Shown here: positions 6,962-12,585 of the stretch, piece after piece | Layout: each line of letters starts with the position of its first letter | Position numbering within the stretch: the stretch's first letter is position 1 | DNA from: Acidobacteriota bacterium | Lineage (GTDB): Bacteria; Acidobacteriota; Vicinamibacteria; Vicinamibacterales; CAVVIG01 | NCBI GenBank assembly: GCA_003222455.1 | Contig: QHWF01000060.1 | Span: 1-12,585 of the forward strand | DNA length: 12,585 nt | Reading direction: 5' to 3' | Translations under genes and position numbers: made by a program | Notes under the pieces: model-generated | Told to the model about the DNA's origin: nothing | The model's input: only the letters and a program-made list of their open reading frames with translations | Databases searched by the model: none

Positions 6962-8505
6962 GCGTCGACTCCCGCAGGCGCGCTCAGCTCGCGCTTGCTG
7001 ATTTTTCCGGTCGTAGTCTGGGGCAGGACGTCCCGGAATTCGACGACCTGGGGCACCATGAAATCTTCGAGGTTCGCCGCGCAATGGCGCATCACGTCGT
7101 GGCGCGTCAGCACGATGCCGGGATGGAGCCTGAGCACCGCCTTGATTGCCTGGCCCAGGACTTCGTGGGGCACACCCACGACCGCCGCTTCGGCCACGCC
7201 GTCCAGCCGATGCAGGACTTCCTCGACCTCGCGAGGACTCACCTTCTCGCCGCGCGTCTTGATGATGTCGTCCTTGCGGCCGACGAAATACAAATAGCCC
7301 TCATCGTCGGTCCGGAACAGATCGCCGGTGTGCAGCACCATCTCACCGGGCAGCGGGCCCGGCTTGAGGACCCGGCTCGTTTCGTCCGGCAGCTCCCAGT
7401 AGCCTTTCATCACGTTCGATCCGCGAACGACCAGCTCACCCACCACGCCGGGACCCACGCGCGCGCCCCGATCGTCGATGATGTACACCTCTTCGTTGGG
7501 CATGCCGCGTCCAACCGACGTCGGACGGACGTCAATCTGATCGGGAGGCAGGTACGACACGCGCTTGCACTCGGTGAGTCCGTACATCGAATAAATGGTC
7601 GCCGTCGGAAACGCCTCGCGGAGCTGACGGATCTTTTCCGTCGGGAGCACCGCCGCCGTGTTCGTGATGTAGCGCAGGCTCGGAAAGTCCTGCGTTTTCA
7701 GGTTGAGTTGCAGCAGGACCGCGGCGATCGTCGGCACGATCGGAAACCCGGTGACGTGCTCGCGGCGCAACGTCTCCATCAGCGCGTACGGATAGCCGAT
7801 CGACTTCTCGAGCACGAGCGTGCCGCCGATCTTGAACGTCATCAGGACCTGGTAGAGGCCGTAGTCGAACGACAGGGGCAGCACGTTCAGCACGATGTCG
7901 TCGGGCGTGTTCTCCAGGTACGTCGTGATCGACGTCGCCGCCGAGACGATGTTCAAGTGCGTCAACATCACGCCCTTGGGCCGGCCGGTCGAACCCGAGG
8001 TGTAGATCAACGCCGCCAGATCGACGTCGATGCACTGTTTTCGCGGGGGGGCGGTCGCGGCGCCGGGCAGGGCGTCGAACGACACAGTGTGCTTGCCGGG
8101 CGCGTCCACGCCGGAGCCGCCGGCGACGAAGACGCTGGCCAGATGCGGTGTGTCCGGCCACAGGTCTTGCAGCGTCTGGACCTTGCGGGCGTCGGTGACG
8201 AGGCACGTGGCGCGGCAGTTGTTCAGGATGTACGCGAGCTTCTCCGGCTTGACGCTCGGATTGACGACCAGGAACACGCCGCCGGCCTTGAGCGCGGCAA
8301 AGACCGACACCACGGCGTCGGCGGAGTTGTCCAGATACACGGCGACCCGATCGGATCGGCGCACGCCGGCGTCGATCATCGCGTGCGCGAGCGCGTTCGC
8401 CCGCTCGTCGATCTGTCGATAGGTCCAGCGCTGGCCGTCGCAAACCAGCGCGATTTTGTCGGGGAAGCGGCGCGCGCTGCCCTCGAGGAATTCTTCTACC
8501 TGCAT
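6958..8505 (-). CDS. AMP-forming acid:CoA/ACP ligase (ANL superfamily)
   Basis: A 515-residue adenylate-forming ligase that activates a carboxylic acid with ATP and transfers it to CoA or, here probably, to the phosphopantetheine arm of the adjacent carrier protein. Full-length motifs are present: P-loop YTSGSTGRPKGV (168-179), MYGLTE (307-312), HTGDL (392-396), GRKDDIIKTRGEKVSPREVE around 409-427, and the catalytic lysine K501 in TTTGKISKREL. The C-terminal lid domain is intact. The residues after the A5 motif (CKR, 313-315) may shape the acid pocket, but the substrate cannot be read off. The start at 8505 has GGGAG about 6 nt upstream. The gene follows the carrier protein by 91 nt and overlaps the nadE-like gene by 4 nt. 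Ligases of this look also occur with exosortase or exopolysaccharide loci. Confidence 0.93.
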   Translation of the reverse strand: MQVEEFLEGSARRFPDKIALVCDGQRWTYRQIDERANALAHAMIDAGVRRSDRVAVYLDNSADAVVSVFAALKAGGVFLVVNPSVKPEKLAYILNNCRATCLVTDARKVQTLQDLWPDTPHLASVFVAGGSGVDAPGKHTVSFDALPGAATAPPRKQCIDVDLAALIYTSGSTGRPKGVMLTHLNIVSAATSITTYLENTPDDIVLNVLPLSFDYGLYQVLMTFKIGGTLVLEKSIGYPYALMETLRREHVTGFPIVPTIAAVLLQLNLKTQDFPSLRYITNTAAVLPTEKIRQLREAFPTATIYSMYGLTECKRVSYLPPDQIDVRPTSVGRGMPNEEVYIIDDRGARVGPGVVGELVVRGSNVMKGYWELPDETSRVLKPGPLPGEMVLHTGDLFRTDDEGYLYFVGRKDDIIKTRGEKVSPREVEEVLHRLDGVAEAAVVGVPHEVLGQAIKAVLRLHPGIVLTRHDVMRHCAANLEDFMVPQVVEFRDVLPQTTTGKISKRELSAPAGVDA

Positions 8506-8523
8506 GTTGTGCTCCCGGTGGTC

Positions 8524-8541
8524 GCGGACCGCAAGGTCCGC
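8524..8541. repeat. Perfect hairpin in the carrier protein-ligase gap
   Basis: GCGGACC (8524-8530) and GGTCCGC (8535-8541) pair perfectly across a 4-nt loop, GCAA on the + strand and TTGC on the - strand (the transcript strand). It lies 18 nt before the ligase start, between two genes that otherwise form one operon. It may tune stability or translation, or be a REP-like dispersed palindrome. Confidence 0.5.
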
Positions 8542-8581
8542 ACTGTGTTTGTTGTCGCCGCCGCCGTCGTCTGTAGCCGCA

Positions 8582-8594
8582 GCCCTTGAAGGGC
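8582..8594. repeat. Short palindrome just after the carrier protein stop
   Basis: GCCCTT-G-AAGGGC is a perfect 6-bp inverted repeat with one central base, starting 2 nt beyond the carrier protein stop codon. The loop is too tight for a good RNA hairpin. Together with 8524-8541 it makes this 91-nt gap unusually palindromic. Confidence 0.4.
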
Positions 8595-8596
8595 GT

Positions 8597-8854
8597 TCAG
8601 GCCGCGATTTCGGCTTTTCGTCTCACGAACTGCACGAGCCGATCGATGGAATCGAGGTTCTCCGGGACCAGTTCTTCGTCCTGGATGGTGAAGCCGTACT
8701 TCTGCTCGAGAAAGCTCACCAGCTCCAGAACGCCCGTCGAGTCGATGATGCCCAGCTCCAGCAAGGAATCGCCGTTGGCCAGCGGCGCGTCCTCCTTGCC
8801 GAAGAGGAAGTTCTCGACGATGAATTGCCGGAGCTCGAGCTCGTAGTTAGTCAT
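8597..8854 (-). CDS. Acyl carrier protein
   Basis: An 85-residue free-standing acyl/peptidyl carrier protein, the usual length for the family and acidic with four predicted helices. The attachment serine for 4'-phosphopantetheine is S39 in LLELGIIDSTGVLELVSFLE, at the start of helix 2. The GIIDS form is more typical of carrier proteins in specialised clusters than of fatty-acid AcpP (usually GADSLD). The start at 8854 is preferred over the upstream in-frame ATG at 8869 because an AAAGGG site precedes it. It overlaps the end of the amidotransferase gene by 8 nt, so translation is probably coupled. The downstream ligase is the obvious loading enzyme. No phosphopantetheinyl transferase is in the window, so activation must come from elsewhere. 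Confidence 0.93.
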   Translation of the reverse strand: MTNYELELRQFIVENFLFGKEDAPLANGDSLLELGIIDSTGVLELVSFLEQKYGFTIQDEELVPENLDSIDRLVQFVRRKAEIAA

Positions 8855-10751
8855 GACTGTCCCTTTCACCGAAGTGTGTGATGTATTGATCGACGAGCAG
8901 CTGCGTCGAAAGAATGCCGGTCAGCGCCATGTTGTCTTTGATGCCGATTGCCTTGCCCTCGCGGAATTTCTGCGCCAGCTTCGCCACCGCCTGCGGATGG
9001 AAGAGGCCGTCCTTGCGGACGCGTTCCGGCGCCAGCAGCTCGTCGACGTAACCGGGCCGCGCGCTGTGGAAGAAGCTCTTGCCGTCGGGCGCGCGGTACG
9101 GCTGCTTCGAGCGCGCGCGGACCGACGGCGGGATGAGATCCTTCGCACACCGCTTGAGGAGGTGCTTCTCGTCGAGCACTTTCATCTTCAACGACGGCGC
9201 GAGCCCGGCCGCGAATTCGACGACGCGGTAATCCAGGAACGGAAACCGTCCCTCGACCGAATGCGCCATCGCCATGCGGTCGCCCTGCGACGACAGGATG
9301 TAGCCGGGCAGGAGGTGCCCGGTTTCGAGGTGCTGGGCCTGGCAGAAGGGATCCCACCGATGGTAGTCGGCCGGGAGCATCGTCCGGAGCTCGGCGTACC
9401 CGTCGTAGCCCTCGGTCTCCGCGCGCACGGCGTCCGAGAAGAACGTCTTCGATCGCGCCGTCAGCTCCCAGCGCGGCACGTGCGAGAAGAACGGATCGGC
9501 GGTGTCCTGCGATCCGACGTGAAAGAACGCCTGCAGATACGCGCTCGACTGGTTCTGCAGGTTCGGCAGGTACGGGTACAGCCGCTTCAGCAGCGTCGGC
9601 CGGAGCCGGGAATCGGGCTGCGCGCTCCAGAAGCGGCGGATCTTGGCTTCCTTGAAGATGTCGTAGCCGCCGAGGATCTCGTCGGACCCCTCGCCGGTGA
9701 GCACCACCTTGTACTGATGGTCGCGCACCAGTTTCGAGAGCAGGAACAGCGGCGCCGGCGCGGTCCGCAGCACCGGTTTTTCCGTATGCCAGATCATGTC
9801 CGGAAAGACGCGCCCGATGTCCGCATACGAGCAGCGCACCTCCTGATGATCCGTCTGCAGGAACCTGGTGGCTTCGCGCTGAAACGCACTCTCGTCGAAT
9901 TCCGGATCGTCGAACGTAATCGAAAACGTCCGCAGCTCGACGTCGGAGCACTGTCGGATGAGCGCCGTGATCACCGTCGAATCGAGGCCGCCGCTCAGAT
10001 ACGCACCGACGGGCACGTCCGAGCGCAGGCGCAGCCGGGTCGCATCGCGCAGCAGATCGCGCAGGGCGTCGGCGTAATAGTCCTCGGAATGCGCGCCGTT
10101 CGTGGTCGTTGCGAATCGCGGCTCCCAGTACCGCTTCACGGTCACGACGCCGCCGTCGACCGTCATCGAATGCCCGGGGGGCAGGAGCGAGACCCAGAAG
10201 GTGAAGATCTGATCGAGCGCGATCGGATCGATCTCGCGCGGCACGCCGGGCAGCGCCAGGATGGACTTGATCTCGGACGCGAAGGCAAACTGTTCGCGCG
10301 AGGCGCGGTAGAACAAGGGACGCACGCCCAGCCGATCCCGCGACAGAAACAGCGTGCGGGCCCGCGTGTCCCAGATGGCGAACGCCCATTGGCCGTTGAA
10401 ATGGCGGACGCACGCCTCGCCGTACTCTTCGTACGCGTGGAGGATGACTTCCGTGTCCGACCGGGTGGCGAACTGGTGGCCGCGCCGGACGAGCTCCTCG
10501 CGCAGCTCGACGTAGTTGAAAATCTCGCCGTTGAACGTGATCCAGAGCGACTGGTCTTCGTTCGACATCGGCTGGTGCCCGCCGGCCAGATCGAGAATGC
10601 TCAATCGTGCGTGGCCCAGCCCCACGCCCGCGTCCGCGTAGTAGCCGACGCCATCGGGCCCGCGGTGCCGCAGCCGCTCGATCATCCGCCGTGGCAGGCA
10701 GGGATCGACGGGTTCACCGGTAAGGTTCAGAATGCCTGCAATACCGCACAT
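8847..10751 (-). CDS. asnB: Glutamine-hydrolysing asparagine synthetase-type amidotransferase
   Basis: A 634-residue class II glutamine amidotransferase fused to an asparagine synthetase domain. It hydrolyses glutamine and uses the ammonia to amidate a carboxylate activated by ATP. Cys2 (MCGIAG) is the N-terminal nucleophile exposed after Met removal, which fixes the start at 10751. RHRGPDG (29-35), FNGEIFNY (73-80) and RSDTEV (97-102) build the glutaminase site. The synthetase domain has the PP-loop SGGLDST (253-259) and GEGSDE (353-358), with a conserved SVEGRFPFLDYRVVEFA stretch later on. Length and motifs are complete. Relatives include housekeeping AsnB and the amidotransferases of exopolysaccharide and exosortase loci. 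Overlap with a carrier protein gene suggests a pathway-specific substrate, but aspartate cannot be excluded. The start lies 93 nt after the previous gene. Confidence 0.93.
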   Translation of the reverse strand: MCGIAGILNLTGEPVDPCLPRRMIERLRHRGPDGVGYYADAGVGLGHARLSILDLAGGHQPMSNEDQSLWITFNGEIFNYVELREELVRRGHQFATRSDTEVILHAYEEYGEACVRHFNGQWAFAIWDTRARTLFLSRDRLGVRPLFYRASREQFAFASEIKSILALPGVPREIDPIALDQIFTFWVSLLPPGHSMTVDGGVVTVKRYWEPRFATTTNGAHSEDYYADALRDLLRDATRLRLRSDVPVGAYLSGGLDSTVITALIRQCSDVELRTFSITFDDPEFDESAFQREATRFLQTDHQEVRCSYADIGRVFPDMIWHTEKPVLRTAPAPLFLLSKLVRDHQYKVVLTGEGSDEILGGYDIFKEAKIRRFWSAQPDSRLRPTLLKRLYPYLPNLQNQSSAYLQAFFHVGSQDTADPFFSHVPRWELTARSKTFFSDAVRAETEGYDGYAELRTMLPADYHRWDPFCQAQHLETGHLLPGYILSSQGDRMAMAHSVEGRFPFLDYRVVEFAAGLAPSLKMKVLDEKHLLKRCAKDLIPPSVRARSKQPYRAPDGKSFFHSARPGYVDELLAPERVRKDGLFHPQAVAKLAQKFREGKAIGIKDNMALTGILSTQLLVDQYITHFGERDSHD

Positions 10752-10769
10752 ATCAGATGTCCATCTCCA

Positions 10770-10826
10770 GCCGTGCTTGCACGGCGTGAATGTCCGAAAC
10801 GGTCAATTTCGCCGTGCAACCACGGC
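10770..10826. promoter_or_regulatory. Pair of matching palindromes upstream of the amidotransferase gene
   Basis: GCCGTGCTTGCACGGC (10770-10785) is a 7-bp inverted repeat with 2 central bases. GCCGTGCAACCACGGC (10811-10826) has the same outer six bases on each side with a different centre. They are separated by 25 nt, both lie in the 93-nt gap, and the nearer is 18 nt before the ATG. Two like copies suggest an operator pair or competing RNA hairpins; a dispersed repeat is also possible. The sequence is certain, the role is not. Confidence 0.5.
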
Positions 10827-10844
10827 TTAGCCGCGTTCCGTTCG

Positions 10845-11915
10845 TCAAGCCGACGCTCCCGAATCCTGTCCGACGGTCTGATCCACCTCGGTCGACGCGT
10901 CCCGCCACACTTCGTCGTGCAGCATCACGTCCATTTCACCGCCGAAAAAGAACCAGTTGCTCTCGTCGAGCAGGGCGCGGCGACACTCGGGATCCATCGC
11001 GGGGTTCAGATAGGCCATGAACGTTCGTCGATGGTTCCGTCGCGTGAAGCCGATATGCTCGAGGCGATCCTTGAACAACGGCGTACCGAAGTAATACAGG
11101 GTGACCCACCAATAACCTTCGGCCTTCATCCGTTCACAGAATCCCAGGAGGAGATCGTCGAGCATCTGCCCCCAGGGCTCTTCACAGAACACTCCGCTGA
11201 TGACGACGCCTTGGGTCATGCCGTAGAAGACGACATAGCCGAGCAGCTGACGATCGGACCGCCGGAACAGACAATAGAAGCGGTAATTCTCCTTGAAGCC
11301 GCAGTACCGCCAGTTCAGGAACGCGGCCGTGAGCTCCGCGACCATCGGATAGCGATCTTTCGCCCGGTTCCACAAGTCGTCGAACCGCACGTCGGCAACG
11401 GTCACGACATCGTCGAAGTACTCGGTGGCGCTCGAGCGCGCCGGCAGGTCGCCGTCGCCGCCGACGGATTTCACCCAGTCCACCAGGTCGCCCAAGGGCT
11501 GATAGCCGACACGGGCGACGATGGGTTGCGACTTGTCGTTCGGCTTGACCGCCATCACGTCGAAGCCGTTCTGGCTGCCGCCCGCGAGCAGCGCCCGTTG
11601 AATGGCGAGTGCCGCCGCCGCGAGCCGGTGGGCCTTGTCGACGACGAATACGGCCGGGAGGCCGGCGGGAATGACGCGGCCGCGGAAGTAACGGTCAGAC
11701 CGGACGACCGACCCGTAGCCGACCACCGCTTCGTGCCGGTCTTCCACGGCGAGCCACGTCTGCGCACGGGTCCACGCGCTCTTCTGATACAGCCACTCGA
11801 ACCGCTGCCTGGCACACACGTTCGTCCGCGTGTCGTACGTCGAGTTCTCTATCCACATCCGGCGGAGCGTCTCGCGATGTTCATCGGTCGACAGCGGGAT
11901 CATCGTGTAGGCCAT
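10845..11915 (-). CDS. GNAT-fold acyltransferase-like protein (complete paralog)
   Basis: A 356-residue protein that appears to contain two GNAT-like halves, a group seen in exopolysaccharide and aminoacyl-transfer loci and distantly like FemAB. The first half has ARQRFEWLYQKSAW (35-48), WLAVEDRHEAVVGYG (54-68) and the cofactor-region strand LPAVFVVDKAHR (86-97). A linker follows, then the second half with FLNWRY (199-204), LLGYVVFYG (224-232) and DRLEHIGFTRR (283-293), ending in WFFFGGEMD (321-329) plus a charged tail of 27 residues. It probably transfers an acyl or aminoacyl group from CoA or a carrier protein to an amine; the substrate is unknown. Its ATG overlaps the previous gene's TAA by one base (TAATG). 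It is clearly homologous to that neighbour. Confidence 0.78.
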   Translation of the reverse strand: MAYTMIPLSTDEHRETLRRMWIENSTYDTRTNVCARQRFEWLYQKSAWTRAQTWLAVEDRHEAVVGYGSVVRSDRYFRGRVIPAGLPAVFVVDKAHRLAAAALAIQRALLAGGSQNGFDVMAVKPNDKSQPIVARVGYQPLGDLVDWVKSVGGDGDLPARSSATEYFDDVVTVADVRFDDLWNRAKDRYPMVAELTAAFLNWRYCGFKENYRFYCLFRRSDRQLLGYVVFYGMTQGVVISGVFCEEPWGQMLDDLLLGFCERMKAEGYWWVTLYYFGTPLFKDRLEHIGFTRRNHRRTFMAYLNPAMDPECRRALLDESNWFFFGGEMDVMLHDEVWRDASTEVDQTVGQDSGASA

Positions 11916-12585
11916 TAGAAGAGGTCCATCTCCCCTCCGAACACGAGCGAGTTCTCACTGTCGAAGATGTGGTGACGCAAATCGGCGTCACAGTCCGGGT
12001 CCACGTATGCGACCAGGGCGCGCGCCCGGGGCCGCGGTGAAAAGCCAAGCTGCTTCAGACGGTCTTCAAATGCGGCAGCACCGAGATACGAAAGCGCTAC
12101 CCATTCCTGCCCTTCCATTCGCATGCGCGCGGCAAATCCGAGCAGCAGGTCGTCGACGACGGAACCGAAGACGTCTTCGCAGAAGAGTTCCGCGATGAAG
12201 GCGCCCTTCTCCGTCCGGGCGAATACGATGTAGCCGACGAGCCGCTGATCACTCCGATGGACGAGACAGTAAAGGCCGTAGCTCATCTCCTTGAAAGAGA
12301 GGTAGCGCCAGTTCAAATAGGTGGCGGTCTTCTCGCCCGCGATCCGACACTGCGACTTCCCCGCATTCCACAAGGCGTCGAAGCGCTCGTCCGCGGCGCT
12401 CACGAGCTCATCCGACCATGGTCCGTTGCTCAAGTCAGCCGGCTCCAGGTCCGTGTCAAGGGCCTTCACCCAGTTCCTGCAATCGCCGATCGACCGATAG
12501 CCGACGCGCCTGAAAATCGGCAACGCCTTCCGGTTAGGCTTTCCGATCAGGCAGTCGAACCCGGCACGACGACTTTCGACCGTGA
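11915..12585 (-). CDS. GNAT-fold acyltransferase-like protein (5' part outside window)
   Basis: The frame stays open to the window end, so at least the first ~100 residues are missing; a TTG at 12523 is an internal codon, not a start. The visible 222 residues align along their length with the downstream neighbour: AGFDCLIGKPNRKALPIFRRVGY against NGFDVMAVKPNDKSQPIVARVGY, YLNWRY against FLNWRY, VVDDLLLGFAARM against MLDDLLLGFCERM, and a shared VFGGEMD/FFGGEMD near the end. This copy stops two residues after GGEMD, without the charged tail. An ancient tandem duplication with later divergence is the simplest reading. The role is inferred to be acyl or aminoacyl transfer; the substrate is unknown. 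It is translationally coupled to the next gene by TAATG. Confidence 0.78.
   Translation of the reverse strand, partial: TVESRRAGFDCLIGKPNRKALPIFRRVGYRSIGDCRNWVKALDTDLEPADLSNGPWSDELVSAADERFDALWNAGKSQCRIAGEKTATYLNWRYLSFKEMSYGLYCLVHRSDQRLVGYIVFARTEKGAFIAELFCEDVFGSVVDDLLLGFAARMRMEGQEWVALSYLGAAAFEDRLKQLGFSPRPRARALVAYVDPDCDADLRHHIFDSENSLVFGGEMDLF

Noticed and set aside
6011..7297. A 428-codon open frame on the + strand opposite the NadE-like gene
   Set aside because: It is an antisense shadow of a gene with intact PP-loop and GDGAAD motifs.
7084..8589. A 501-codon open frame on the + strand opposite the AMP ligase
   Set aside because: The ligase on the - strand has every catalytic motif; the + frame has arginine/histidine-rich composition and no family signature.
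8853..11918. A 1021-codon open frame on the + strand opposite the amidotransferase and GNAT genes
   Set aside because: It is antisense to two genes with clear motifs, shows no recognisable domain and is rich in Arg, Val and His as expected from the complement of GC-rich codons. It also runs through two intergenic palindromes.
1..12585. tRNA or rRNA genes
   Set aside because: No cloverleaf-like segment with a TTCRA arm and no conserved rRNA stretch was recognised by eye.

Overview
The window is high-GC, gene-dense bacterial DNA. A DUF5916-type outer-membrane protein, an NHL-repeat secreted protein and AT-rich or palindromic intergenic repeats suggest an Acidobacteriota-like organism, possibly Vicinamibacteria. 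That placement is an inference from gene content and is not proven here.

Layout. Two genes lie on the + strand at the left. One is the catalytic end of a sensor histidine kinase that enters from outside the window (3-584). The other is an NHL-repeat beta-propeller protein (742-1987) whose reading frame breaks near 1786-1790. It converges almost stop-to-stop with a small exported protein of unknown function on the - strand (1990-2424). A non-coding stretch of about 390 bases (2425-2815) follows. It holds a short direct repeat, a hairpin-rich repeat and a 137-bp imperfect inverted repeat whose tip supplies the stop codon of the next gene.

Everything from 12585 down to 2816 lies on the - strand and reads as one long run of eight genes. 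In transcription order they are: two related GNAT-fold acyltransferase-like proteins (the first is cut by the window end), a glutamine-dependent asparagine synthetase-type amidotransferase, an acyl carrier protein, an AMP-forming acyl/aryl/amino-acid ligase, an NH3-dependent NAD synthase-like enzyme with an unusually long internal segment, a DUF5916 outer-membrane beta-barrel protein, and a PrmC/HemK-family methyltransferase. Most junctions overlap or are separated by only a few bases (1-nt TAATG, 8-nt, 4-nt ATGA, 2 nt, 19 nt). The two wider gaps, 93 and 91 nt, both contain palindromes.

How it may work together (inference). The ligase would adenylate a carboxylic acid and load it onto the carrier protein. 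The amidotransferase and the NAD synthase-like enzyme would perform ATP-dependent amide chemistry. The GNAT-like proteins would transfer an acyl group to an amine or sugar. This looks like a small dedicated biosynthetic or glycan/lipid-modification operon rather than housekeeping metabolism. Its product cannot be read from the sequence.
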